DNA of 64,000 bases, taken from assembly GCA_025765615.1 (NCBI GenBank), contig JAIVFJ010000159.1:88642-152641 (forward strand), written 5' to 3'. The translations under genes were made by a program, and so were the position numbers. The DNA comes from Zopfochytrium polystomum (taxonomy: Eukaryota; Chytridiomycota; Chytridiomycetes; Chytridiales; Chytridiaceae). Under the pieces are notes generated by a model. That model was not told where the DNA came from and searched no databases. It saw nothing but the letters and a program-made list of their open reading frames with translations. How positions within the stretch are numbered: position 1 is the first letter of the stretch; every line of letters begins with the position of its first letter. Shown here one piece after another: positions 34,826-45,107 of this stretch.

Positions 34826-34915
34826 CTGTCTGCCTCACCCACACACACACTCTCTCTCTCCCTTCTTTATAAAGAAGTTAGTCTCGCTACAGTCGTGAAT
34901 ACACCAGCCACCCAC

Positions 34916-36087
34916 ATGACGGATCAACTTTCTGTCGATTGGGAAGCACATTTCCTCCACCACTTCACAGCGAGCGACCAGCCGAAGCACCGCCAAACGA
35001 ATGTGGCTGACGATTTCAAAGCCTTTTTTGGAGTTTCGGCGCAAGTTTGTGACGATATCTGGTTGCGCATCCGAGTGCCGGGTAACCACCCAGCAACAAA
35101 GCCCATTCATCTTCTCTGCGCTCTGTACCTCTTGAAAGTCTACCCCACGCAGTACGTGGCCCGGAGGACTCTTGGTGTTAGCGCCCAAACGTGGTTGAAC
35201 TGGTCGTCGTCGGGCTTACAAGCGCTTCTTGATATTGCACATGTAAATTCTTTCACGACTTTCGAGCTTTGCCACCTCTAACTTTACAATATCCTCAGTT
35301 TTCCCTCGAAGACCGTTGGTGCAACTGGTCTTCGCCGCAGTTTTCCATGTACGCTGACGGCATCGACATTCACGTTCCGGAGCAGCGCCACCGACAGAAG
35401 TCGGACTTTTCCCATAAGCACAAGCACGCCGGTATTCGCTTCGTCGTGGGCACAGCCATCGGTCACCTCAAGATTGTGTGGGTGAGTGACGGCTTTCCTT
35501 GCGGATCCCATCCAGACCTCCGGATCGCTCGTGCGGGGCTAGCGCCTCTCCTTGGTCCTGGCGAATGCGTCGCAGCTGACAAAGGCTTTCGCGGAGATCC
35601 TCGTTTTCTGACGTCAGCGAGTCTCGATCCTGTTATCAATCGAGCAGTCAAGAGGATTGGCACTCGTCACGAAAACGTTAACCAGCGGATTCGCGAGTTT
35701 CGATGCCTCGCAACACAGCAGTTTCGTCACGGTCGCCCAAGGCTCAATGAGTTTTTCAAAATTGTGTGCTTCCTGGTGAATATGAAGCTGGAGTATGAGC
35801 CTATGTATGACATTCGAGAGGCGTTGCTGCAAATATTACGACCAGCTCCTGCTGCTCTGGTGGATGGACCTTCTGCGGCTCAAACGCGGGAGAGGGAGGA
35901 ACCAGCCGAGACGGAATCACTAGACGGATCGTCTGACGAGGAAATGTCGTGGGACGAGAGCGAGGAGAGTGAGAGCGAGGAGGGCGAGGAAGACGAGGAG
36001 GACGTGGAGTTTGACGGCGACTGGTACAGCCAGCCCCATTCTCGCCCAGCTTACGTTTCTGTATTTCCTCGGCCCAATGTGTGGTGA
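34916..36087 (+). CDS. PIF/Harbinger-type DDE transposase
   Basis: Two exons, 34916-35242 and 35299-36087, separated by a 56-bp GT-AG intron, encode 371 residues. The N-terminal 109 residues contain a helical region (PIHLLCALYLLKVYPTQYVARRTLGVSAQTW) that fits the helix-turn-helix before the catalytic core. The core shows YADGIDIHV (Asp129), VAADKGFRG (Asp203) and RHENVNQRIREF (Glu234): a DDE triad with 74- and 31-residue spacing, as in the DDE_4/IS5-PIF-Harbinger group. The C-terminal tail is strongly acidic (DEEMSWDESEESESEEGEEDEE). All three catalytic residues are present, so the enzyme may be active. It acts on its own terminal repeats in the nucleus. Confidence 0.88.
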
Positions 36088-36195
36088 CATCTGTACAATA
36101 AATGAAGTTTCGTACAATCTCTCTCCGTTTTAGACAATCCCCCAGTCTGTGGGAACAGCACTTGGAACAACCATTTCCTTGTTTGCTCAAAAACC

Positions 36196-36230
36196 TTTTC
36201 CGCCTTTTCTACTTGAAACGACCTCTAAAT
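36196..36230 (-). repeat. Copy of the AGAGGTCGTTTCAAGT repeat
   Basis: On the minus strand, AGAGGTCGTTTCAAGTAGAAAAGGCGGAAA matches by parts a plus-strand copy at 24855-24890. Both copies abut the end of an inverted-repeat transposon (36145 here, 24854 there). What the repeat belongs to is unknown. Confidence 0.55.
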
Positions 36231-36807
36231 AAATTGGATTTTTGGAGTTTGGATTCTGGAAAGGTTCTGTTTTGAAGAGCTTATTCGTGCCATTATCAAA
36301 CCCACACTACCGGAAGAATTGCGCTTTTTTTTTTTTTTTTTGTCTACTCTCTTCTTGTGGGCTCCAACGACGCTCACTGTCGCAGCTGCGGCATAGGGGG
36401 GGCTATGGGCTGGGCAATGACAGAGCAGGTCCAAAATCTCCTACGTCGATGGCAATGAGGGCATTGTCGCTGCGATAGTTGTACACTGATGAGACCCTGC
36501 TACCCCCTTGCTGTAATCGCAACTGTGCGCAAAAATTCCGGACTTCGCATGGACGGGTGGGGCAGCTGGTCTACCGGGGCCAACGCGAGCGACTCCGCCG
36601 GCACAGCAGCCGCATCTGGTAGGTAGCGTTGAGAGAAGCAGTAAGCGAGATTCAGCGAGCTCGCCGGCCATCAGTCCCACGGGGTCAAACCCGTCGCCAC
36701 CGCCACCGCCCTGGATTGCCCTGAAGTCGAATAGATGGAGGGTCGGCGTCGCTGGGCGTCCTTCTCCTTTTTCCAAATTGGAATGAAGACAAACAAAAAA
36801 AAAAAAC
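36231..36807. other. Upstream region of the stress-protein gene
   Basis: No gene recognised. It contains a poly-T tract at 36327-36341. A minus-strand frame here lacks protein-like character. Confidence 0.4.
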
Positions 36808-37955
36808 ATGACCACAGCAAGTGCTGCCACCAGCAGTTGGCTGTTGGTGACTCACGACGACGACGACTCGTTGCGCCGCCCATCATTATTCCCAACGCCG
36901 TCACCCGCAACAACAACACCCCAGCTGCACGCGCTGCTCCGCTCGCTGGTGAACGACGGGCGTGGCAGCAGCAGCGATGGCGGCCACGGCGGTGACGCCC
37001 GGGGAGGCGTGAACGTTTCCGCCGCTCTGTTACGGCTCACACCACCACCACCACCACCTCATCAGCAGGGCCAGCAGCGAAAACGGACCGTCATCATTGC
37101 TTACGACGGCTCCACGTCCTCGCGGAGGGCGCTCGAGTGGGCGCTTGTCAACTTTGCCGGCGGCAGTGGCTCCGCAGAGTCCGGTCCGCCGCCATGCAGG
37201 ATGGTCGTCCTGTCTGTCGGTGTCGTCGACGCCGGTGTCGAAGACGTCCTTTATGGATTCATGGGTGCGTACGGCAGCCGTTCACGAAAATGAGAGGAAA
37301 AGAAAAAAGCACGAGAAACTTGCTACATCGTCATTTCGCACCTCTTTCATACGAAACAGATTCTTTGCTTGCTCGGACGGGCTTTGCTGGAGTGGAGGTC
37401 CAGCCCACACTGCCGACCACACCAGGCAGTGCCAGCGGAGGAGGGATCACCACAAGCCCCATCGGCGGCGCAGTGACAGCTGAAGCGCACATCGACCCGC
37501 ACTACCTGATCCGGACAAGTACGCACATATCGGCTGCCCAATCGGCTAACAAGATCAAGTTCGCGCTCGAACAGAGCGTCGGCTGCCTCCTCGCGCTCGA
37601 AAACTCCGGAGCGCTGCGGACGGGTGCGACCACGCCTCCCGTCGACCTGGTGGCTGTTGCTGCGTTCGATCCTGCCGCTGCAATTGAAGCAGTCGCTCGC
37701 GCTTACGCCCAAGCGGACTCAACGAGCGGCGCCGAGAGGGAGGACGAGGCGGAGGGAGAGGCGGGCCGTCACGTGTCTTCCGCCGAAACCTCTGGTGGCA
37801 CAGTTGGCCGCGAACGGTGGGTCGTCCAAGGGGAAAAGCCCACTGTCGTGCTTGGCTCGCGTGGTCACGGCCTCGTGGAGCGAGTCCTTGTTGGAAGTAC
37901 CACCTCGGAACTTTTGCATTCCGCCTACGCATGTCACCTCGTTGTCGTCAAGTAG
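36808..37955 (+). CDS. Universal stress protein (UspA-fold) family protein
   Basis: Two exons, 36808-37264 and 37360-37955, join in phase to encode 350 residues. A 90-residue low-complexity N-terminus (with PPPPPPHQQGQQ) precedes the first strand of the fold, TVIIAYDGSTSSRRALEWAL. The C-terminus carries the ATP-binding signature G-x2-G-x9-G-S (GSRGHGLVERVLVGS) and ends with SAYACHLVVVK, the canonical last strand. The fold is longer than the usual 150 residues because of an insert around 230-300 rich in Ala, Glu and Gly. Such proteins bind ATP and serve in stress responses; the precise function here is unknown. The start ATG is the first in frame. Confidence 0.85.
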
Positions 37956-39079
37956 TTGGGCCACGATTGCACTGTTTATGAGGGAGTACCGGCTCCGGAA
38001 GATACTGCTTTCTTCAGTGTGCGGGAGAAGCGTTCAAAAGTGCAAAAATATTTTGTCACCTTCAAAAGGTTAGTGCCCAGCAGCATAAATAAATACTTTT
38101 TCAGCTGCTACCTGGGACTCATGAGTGGTTCCCTCAGGAACGGGAGATTGAAGCAAATGTATGGGATTCCTAATATCATGGACCATTGAAAGAAGACAGA
38201 GGGAGAGTCAGGGGGTCAGAGAGGGGAGAGAGAGGGAGAAGAAATCTTTTTATAGAGTGCGGGGCTCCTGCCGTGAACAGATTTTCGTGCCACTGGTGAA
38301 ACTGGTGTCTCACACAGCAAGGGGTTGTTCTTGTTCTGTCTTTGGTTGGCTGTGATTACGTGAGTGACAAAGCTACTCCCACTTACAGCCATTCAGCAGC
38401 AAGTAGAATGTCAGCCCTCAACAGCAATCAGTTCCACTTACATGTGACGAAAAAGGGAGGGTAGGACAGGTACAAATAAGGAGTGAGGGTCAATGAATAG
38501 GCAGAGTGAAAGGTCAAATCCGGATTAGAGAGAGACGGTTTATGCTACTCTGCCCCTCGTTGGACAGCGCAAACCACATCACTTGTTGCCCTTTGTCAGA
38601 TTCCAAATCAATATCACAACACACCGGATAGCTTGCGCTGTGCGCGCACTGAGTGCGGGGGTTCAAATCCGTGCTGGGGTTACGCTTTTACTCAGCGTTG
38701 AGCCAAGGGCGGGTGCGTTTTAAGTAAGTCCGTGGAGGTACCTTGGGCGTCCTGAAGCCCTGTTTACGTAACACCAAATTGCTTCCTTCACCATCAACCA
38801 CCAACAAAATGTTGTCGTTTCGATTCGGAGTGCGAATCATGTGATGGGAGACAGTGAGTAGCATAGACTTTTACAGGGTATGTACTAGTAGTAGTGTCGA
38901 GCAGTAGTACGAAATTATTAACCGGCGCTCAAGTCTGGCTATTTATATCTGCTGGATTTGTCTGCTATGTCGCAATGAATGACGACTTTGACGACTGGGC
39001 TGTAGACAGAGCTGTTGCCAGGGTGATCCGAAAGAGGGCTTGGCACAACAGGAAGCGCCTGTCTCTCCCGATGAAGAGT
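37956..39079. other. Region after the stress-protein gene
   Basis: AATAAATA occurs about 130 bp beyond the stop. A tRNA-like stretch lies near 38630-38690. A short frame at 38900-39080 (NDDFDDWAVDRAVARVIRKRA) looks protein-like but is cut off by the LTR that begins at 39080. Confidence 0.4.
38628..38690 (+). other. tRNA-derived (pol III promoter-like) sequence
   Basis: A B-box-like GGGTTCAAATCCG preceded about 40 bp upstream by GATAGCTTGCGCTG, which resembles an A box. A full cloverleaf cannot be folded, so a SINE head or decayed tRNA is more likely than a gene. Confidence 0.35.
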
Positions 39080-39495
39080 GTTAGGCAGAACTGACTGGTT
39101 AGCAGCAAGAGGCACAAGACAGACCCGAACCTATTGTGACTGTCAGTTACTGTCCTCACAATGCCCATGGGAGAGTGAGCCACTGCCAATGCAGACCTGG
39201 GTGCTGGCTTGCGCTGATGACAAATACTCTGAGTATTAAGTGGAACAGAAACCTGGCGTCAACAGTTTTCCTCCTCCTCTGCTCACGCAGATAATATAGG
39301 AGAGGTTTTTACCCTGTGTCAGTCACACTTGCCTAGCAACTATTACAGCATGCAAATCATCATCATGTATCAATAATTCATAACGGAGTTTTTCTTTCTC
39401 CTTTCTCTCCAAGTTGGGGAGAAGGACCACCCACAAACAGACATCTCCACTTTATTCACTACTTCCACTCACTCACTCAGAGTAGACTGTTTACA
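39080..39495 (+). repeat. Full-length LTR, 413-bp family
   Basis: TGTTAGGCAGAACTG to AGTAGACTGTTTACA, 416 bp, closely similar to the solo LTR at 54298-54710. The flanking 5-mers differ (AAGAG, AGGTT), so no target duplication supports a simple insertion. Confidence 0.85.
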
Positions 39496-39820
39496 AGGTT
39501 ACCCTCAGACGATGAAAGAGATACCCTGTCAGCGACAGAAATGTTTTTGACTAGGAAACAGACAAAGTACGTCAGTTGCTGCACGTATCATAGGTGGAGG
39601 AGTCTGTCTGCAAAGGAGAGAGACAGTTAGGACCATAATACTCATTGCTACTTATATCAATAATCATAGTATGTTTGAAATTTAGCATAGAGGTTGATCC
39701 AGCATGTGTGCATCTGTGGACACCTCATTTGTTTAAATCTGTTCACTGATCAGCTAACACCAATCTGGCATTGAACAAAACTCAAGCAAAATGTTATGAA
39801 TCACCCTCTGGAAACCTCTG

Positions 39821-39996
39821 GAACCTTCTAGAACATTCCTTCATGGAACCTTCTGGAACCTTCTGGAACCTTCTAGAACATTCCTTCATGGAACCTTGTG
39901 GAACCTTCTGGAACCTTCTTTGCTTTCCTGACTTGTCTTGTTGTCATTGGTATCATTGGTATCATTGCATTACTAATTGCTCTTTCTGGAACTTTC
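39821..39996 (+). promoter_or_regulatory. Heat-shock-element array in the LTR U3 region
   Basis: Alternating GAA and TTC triplets at exact 5-bp steps form four blocks: 39821-39838 (4 pentamers, GAACCTTCTAGAACATTC), 39846-39883 (8 pentamers), 39891-39918 (6, one degenerate to TTG) and 39984-39996 (3). The metazoan and fungal HSF site is three or more inverted nGAAn pentamers, so this is a very strong predicted HSF platform. It lies 33-210 bp upstream of the TATA box. Confidence 0.75.
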
Positions 39997-40028
39997 TTGG
40001 AGTCTTGACAAGGAACACTCTCAAAAGG

Positions 40029-40036
40029 TATAAAAG
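40029..40036 (+). promoter_or_regulatory. TATA box of the chromovirus LTR
   Basis: TATAAAAG, 116 bp before the LTR end and downstream of the heat-shock-element arrays. The same site is at 56387 in copy 2. Confidence 0.75.
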
Positions 40037-40184
40037 GGGGATGGGGGACCTGTCCCATCCCTCAAGTGAATTATTGTTTCCAATACAATCATCACTCCTC
40101 TCAGTTCCTTGTCTGCCTTGTCCTGTCCTGCCCTGTTCCTGACATCATAATTCACTTCACCCTCTCCCACTACTCTCTGCCATC

Positions 40185-41108
40185 ATGTCTGACCCAAACA
40201 ACACCTTCCCTGATGCAACTGCCTTCCAAGCCTTGATGGACCAATTACAAGCCCTCTCAAGACAGACACACCAACTTCAAGAACAAGTCCTTCACCAGCA
40301 GCACCAGCTTCAACAACAACTTCACCAACAAGAACATCAAGCTCTTCCCCTGCCTCAAGCCAACCAAGCAAGAGAGCCCAAGGTTCCCAGCCCTGACAAG
40401 TTCACTGGGCTGGCCAAAGACCTTAGGAACTTCATGGCCACTGTGGAGAATGTCATCCTTCTCCAACCTTCAAGATTTCCCAGTGAGCAAGTCAAGGTTC
40501 TTTTCACAAGCACCCTCCTGTCTGGTCAAGCTCAATCATGGTACAGATCTCTCCCAAGCACACCCACCACCCTGCAAGAGCTCTGGGAGGGGCTGGAAGC
40601 TACCTTTGGTGACCCCTACGCATCTTGGACAGCAAGATCCAAGCTCAAGCATATCAAGCAAGGAAAGCAATCTTGTGTGGCCTACACCAACCAATTCAAG
40701 CAACTAGCCAGAGACTCTGGATACAATGATGCAGCTCTGATGGAGCTGTACCATGATGGTCTCCATGAGTCTATCCAAGACATGCTCTCCCAGTCTCTGC
40801 ACATCCCTGAGACCTTGGAAGAGTACATTCTCCTTGCCATCAAGATTGACAACAGACTCTACTCCAAGAGGCTGAAGCAAAGACAAGTAGGAACTACATC
40901 AAGACCTACCCCAGTTCCTCAAGCTCTTACAGTTCCTGAACCCATGCAAGTGGATGCAGTTGAGACACTTCCTAAGGGTCCTCTGAGCCAAGAGGAGAAA
41001 ACAAGGAGGGCCCAGCAGGGACTGTGTTTTTACTGTGGCTCCAAGGAGCATGCTGTCAAGGACTGCCCAAGGAAGAAGCACCCAAACTCCCAGGTCCAGG
41101 CTCACTGA
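40185..41108 (+). CDS. Chromovirus copy 1 Gag
   Basis: 307 residues, identical in sequence to the Gag of copy 2. Capsid-like helical region (residues about 65-220, with WYRSL and LWEGLEATFGDPY motifs of the Ty3 Gag family) follows a Gln/His-rich N-terminus. A single zinc knuckle, C-x2-C-x4-H-x4-C, lies at residues 281-294 (CFYCGSKEHAVKDC). It forms the virus-like particle and binds genomic RNA. Pol overlaps its 3' end in the -1 frame. The ATG is 40 bp after the LTR. Confidence 0.93.
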   Translation: MSDPNNTFPDATAFQALMDQLQALSRQTHQLQEQVLHQQHQLQQQLHQQEHQALPLPQANQAREPKVPSPDKFTGLAKDLRNFMATVENVILLQPSRFPSEQVKVLFTSTLLSGQAQSWYRSLPSTPTTLQELWEGLEATFGDPYASWTARSKLKHIKQGKQSCVAYTNQFKQLARDSGYNDAALMELYHDGLHESIQDMLSQSLHIPETLEEYILLAIKIDNRLYSKRLKQRQVGTTSRPTPVPQALTVPEPMQVDAVETLPKGPLSQEEKTRRAQQGLCFYCGSKEHAVKDCPRKKHPNSQVQAH

Positions 41109-44100
41109 GGGGCAATTCCCTGGACCCTCCTCCAAGCTGCCCCTGTTTCATCACCACCACCAGCACCACAAACACCTCAGATTCCAAGCCCCACCAACTC
41201 ACCATGGATGTCAAGATTCAACTCTCACCCAAGTCAACCATCACAACCAAGGCCCTTATAGACTCTGGATCATCCTGCAACATCATTGATGCCACCCTTG
41301 CCAAGTCTTGTGCCATTCCTACGATCAAGAAATCCACACCCCTCAAGGTCCACTTTGCCAATCATGCTCTGTTCAAGGAAATCAGCCATGAAACCAAGCT
41401 AAACCTCCACATCCAAGACTTTCCACCATCCATGGTCAATCTGGAAGTATTGGATCTTGGCTCACCCACATTCTCTGTCATCCTGGGATTACCATGGCTG
41501 CAAGCCCAGAACCCTGCCATTGATTGGGTCACTGGTCAAGTCCAACCTCCACCAATCGGAACAGTCACCCAAAACTCAAGTCAAGCCCCCAAGTCTCATG
41601 CTCTCAAGCCCTTGATTCAAGATTCACAGCCAGCCAAGACTCAAGTTCCACAGTTCACAGTTCACAGTCAAGATTCAAGTAGAGCTCATAGAGCTCACAG
41701 TCATGGCCATGACTCTTGTTCACAGAACCCACAGTCAAAGATTCAAGTACCACAGTTCACAGTCCACATTCAAGATTCAAGTTCCACAGCTCACAGTCTT
41801 TGCCAAGAACAGAACTCTCAGTCAAAGATTCAAGAATCACAGTTCCCAGTCAAGAATTCAAGCCCCACTGCTGAGGAGCACGACAACCTGGACCCATCAG
41901 ACCTTTTGCTGGCATCCAAGCTACCAAAAGAATATCTCCCTTATGCTGATGTGTTTTCCAAGACCAAGGCAGACCTGCTACCAGCTCAGAGGCCTTATGA
42001 CTGTGAAATCCCACTCAAGGATGAAACTTGCAGCCCACCTTTCAAGCCACTGTACCACCTCTCTCCACCAGAAGCCAAGGCCCTCCAAGAATACATTGAA
42101 GAAATGCTGAACAAGGGATTCATCCAACCTTCCAAGTCACCAGCTGGAGCTCCCATCTTTTTTGTCAAGAAGAAGGATGGGGGACTGAGACCCTGTGTGG
42201 ACTACAGAGATCTCAATGAGATGACAGTCAAGAACCGCTATCCACTGCCTCTCATCTCTGAATTACTGGACAAACTGAGCCATGCAAGGATATTTTCCAA
42301 GATTGACCTCAGAGGTGCCTACAATTTGGTCAGAATTAAGCCCCAGGATCAATGGAAGACTGCCTTCAGATGCAAATACGGTCACTTTGAGTACTTGGTC
42401 ATGCCCTTTGGACTTACCAATGCTCCAGCTATTTTCCAAGGCATGATGAATGACATCTTCAGGGATATTCTGGACCTTTTTGTCATTGTCTACCTGGATG
42501 ATATCCTGGTATTTTCATCTGACACTGCAAGCCATATGGGACATGTCAAGACTGTCTTGGAGAGACTCAGACAGCATCACCTCTATGCAAAGCTGGAGAA
42601 GTGTGAATTCCACAAGACCTCCATTGAGTTTTTGGGGTTCATTGTGTCTGACAAAGGGATCTCCATGGCACCAGACAAGATCCAAACTATTCTTGAATGG
42701 AAGGCTCCAAATTCCATCAAGGATGTTCAAAGCTTCCTTGGATTTTGCAACTTCTACAGAACCTTCATTGCCAACTATTCTGCCATAGCCAAGCCTCTCA
42801 CTGATCTCACCAAGAAGACCACCAAGTTTGAATGGACCCCAGCAGCAGAGCAAGCCTGGCTAGCTCTTAAGACAGCAACCACAAGTGCACCACTCCTTAA
42901 GCATGTGGATCCCTTGCTTCCCTTCACCTTGGAAACTGATGCCTCAGACTATGCCCTCTGGCGCTGTTCTGTCCCAGCCAAGCTCTCAGGAACCCTCTGC
43001 TCCTCTGCATCCAGTGGCATATTACTCCAGGAAGCTGAACAGTGCTGAGTGTAACTACACAGTCCATGACAAGGAGTTGCTTGCAATTGTGGAAGCATTC
43101 AAATTCTGGAGACACTACTTGGCTGGTTCTAAAGGCATCTCTGTCTATTCTGATCACAAGAACCTCACCTTCTTCAGGGCAAGGAGGTTGCTCAAGCAGA
43201 GGCATGCCAGGTGGGCTGAACTGCTCTCTGAGTATGACTTTAAGCTGTGCTATTCTCCCTGGCCACCTTAACACTGTGGCTGATGCCCTGTCAAGAAGAA
43301 CAGACCTTGCACCTGAAGGGGGAGATGGTTTCACCCCACCATCCAAGACACACCTTTCATTGCTTCCTGACAGTGTGTGGGCCCATGCTATTTCCAAGGA
43401 CCCCAAGCCTCACAAGATTCAAATCAGCCAAGAAGAGGAAAAACTTGAGATACTCAAGACAAGGCATGATGCAGCAACAGCTGGACACCCAGGAGAGCAC
43501 AAGACATATGAGCTTGTTTCCAGAGACTTCTACTGGCCAGGCATGAGGAAGTACATCAAGAACTATGTCAGCAGCTGTGAAACCTGTCAAAGAAACAAAT
43601 CCAGCAGACACAAGCCCTATGGACTTCTGGAGCCCCTCCCAATTGCCATCAGCCCTTGGTCATCAATATCCATGGACTTCATTGTGAAACTGCCCCCATC
43701 CCATGGATTTGACTCTATCCTTGTTGTCATCTGCAGAAGGACAAAGTTGGCCCATTTCATCCCCTGCACTGAGAATATAGATGCACAAGGAACAGCAGAC
43801 CTGTTTTTGCAGCACATATTCAGGCTCCATGGGCTGCCTCAGTCAATCATCAGTGACAGAGGACCTCAGTTCAGATCTCAATTTTGGAAAGCACTCACAA
43901 CAGCCCTTGGAATCAAGTCTCAACTGTCAACTGCTTATCACCCTCAGACTGATGGACAAACAGAAAGAACAAACCAGACTCTGGAGCAGTATTTGAGGTG
44001 CTATGTCAGCTATCAACAGGATGATTGGCCCACCCTCCTTCCGCTGGCAGAATTTGCTCTCAACAATTCTCTCCACTCAAGCACCCAGCTATCTCCTTTC

Positions 44101-44745
44101 TTTGCAACCTATGGCTTCAATCCAAGAGGAGATCTTTTGGGACAAGAGACCCTATCCAATGTCCAAGCTCCTGCTGTGGCTTCACACTTGCATAAGCTCA
44201 AGATCATCAGCACCTTCCTGGACTCCACCCTGAAGCAAGCCCAAGAAGATGCCTCAAGATTCGCCAACACTCACAGAATGGACCATGACCTTGCTGTGGG
44301 TCAGCAAGTTTGGCTTCTGAGGAAGAACTTGCAGACCAAAAGACCAAGTCCCAAGCTAGACAACCTCAAGTTGGGACCTTTCAAGATCTTGGAGCAAATC
44401 AATCCAGTCACCTTCAAGCTGGATCTCCCTGCATCCATGAAGATCCACCCAGTTTTCCATGTCAGCCTTTTGGAGAAGTTTGTGGCCAATTCCATTCCAG
44501 GCAGAGTTGTTCCTCCTCCTCCTCCAGTTGAGGTAGAAGGTGAAGAGGAATTTGAGGTTGAACAAATCTTGGATGCCAAGTGGTTTGGAAGGACACTCAA
44601 GTTCCTTGTTAAGTGGAAAGGTTACTCAGATGCTGACAACACCTGGGAACCTGAGTCAAACCTCACTCACTGCCAAGACCTTCTGCTCAAGTTCAAGACC
44701 AGGTACCCCACCAAGTTGCAGAAGAGGCCTAAAAGGGGGAGATGA
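41024..44745 (+). pseudogene. Chromovirus copy 1 Pol, broken in RNase H
   Basis: Open from 41024 to 43048 (protease DSG, reverse transcriptase YLDD), then the correct reading continues in another frame to 44745 (integrase and chromodomain). Comparison with copy 2 shows an inserted base near 42958 (CTCTGGCGCTG against CTCGGTGCTG) and another near 43254 (TCTCCCTGG against TCCCCTGG). The two are in the same direction and do not restore the frame, so the copy cannot make full Pol. Confidence 0.93.
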
Positions 44746-45107
44746 TGTTATGAATCACCCTCTGGAAACCTCTGGAACCTTCTAGAACATTCCTTCATGG
44801 AACCTTGTGGAACCTTCTGGAACCTTCTGGAACCTTCTAGAACATTCCTTCATGGAACCTTGTGGAACCTTCTGGAACCTTCTTTGCTTTCCTGACTTGT
44901 CTTGTTGTCATTGGTATCATTGGTATCATTGTATTACTAATTGCTCTTTCTGGAACTTTCTTTGAGTCTTGACAAGGAAGACTCTCAAAAGGTATAAAAG
45001 GGGGATGGGGGACCTGTCCCATCCCTCAAGTGAATTATTGTTTCCAATACAATCATCACTCCTCTCAGTTCCATGTCTGCCTTGTCCTGTCCTGCCCTGT
45101 TCCTGAC
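44746..45107 (+). repeat. 3' LTR of chromovirus copy 1
   Basis: 362 bp, differing from its own 5' LTR by one extra 10-bp heat-shock-element unit, several substitutions and loss of the last A. It begins one base after the pol stop codon. Confidence 0.93.

Larger units (their letters stand above)
32780..36145. mobile_element. PIF/Harbinger-like DNA transposon with two divergent genes
   Basis: Ends are a matching inverted repeat: CAGGGGGATTGTCTAAAA at 32780 on the left, and on the right the reverse complement of the sequence ending at 36145, reading CTGGGGGATTGTCTAAAA. Inside are a DDE transposase gene (plus, 34916-36087) and a second gene (minus, 32850-34018), each with one intron. Each has an AATAAA signal just inside the terminal repeat (about 32824 on the minus strand, 36098 on the plus strand). 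Both frames are open, so the element may be complete. The usual 3-bp target duplication could not be fixed unambiguously. Confidence 0.85.
39792..40144 (+). repeat. 5' LTR of chromovirus copy 1
   Basis: 353 bp, TGTTATGAATC to TTCCTGACA. It contains heat-shock-element-like arrays (39821-39918, 39984-39996) and a TATA box at 40029. It appears identical to the 5' LTR of copy 2. Confidence 0.95.
39792..45107 (+). mobile_element. Chromovirus (Ty3 type) copy 1, pol damaged
   Basis: LTR-gag-pol-LTR structure with 353- and 362-bp LTRs, an AAAAGGGGGAGATGA polypurine-like tract ending at the 3' LTR, and a chromodomain at the end of pol. From the 5' LTR to about 42950 it appears identical to copy 2 at 56150; the 3' half differs at many sites. 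Two one-base insertions break pol in the RNase H region. No target-site duplication is visible. Confidence 0.95.

Noticed and set aside
34606..34872. RE/ER- and SL-repeat frames near the transposase gene
   Set aside because: They result from the (CT)n microsatellite in the promoter region.
36441..36830. 129-residue minus-strand frame before the stress-protein gene
   Set aside because: No conserved motif, partly translated poly-T tract, and it overlaps the start of a well-supported gene.
39080..39495. Target duplication for the 413-bp-family LTR at 39 kb
   Set aside because: Flanking 5-mers AAGAG and AGGTT do not match.
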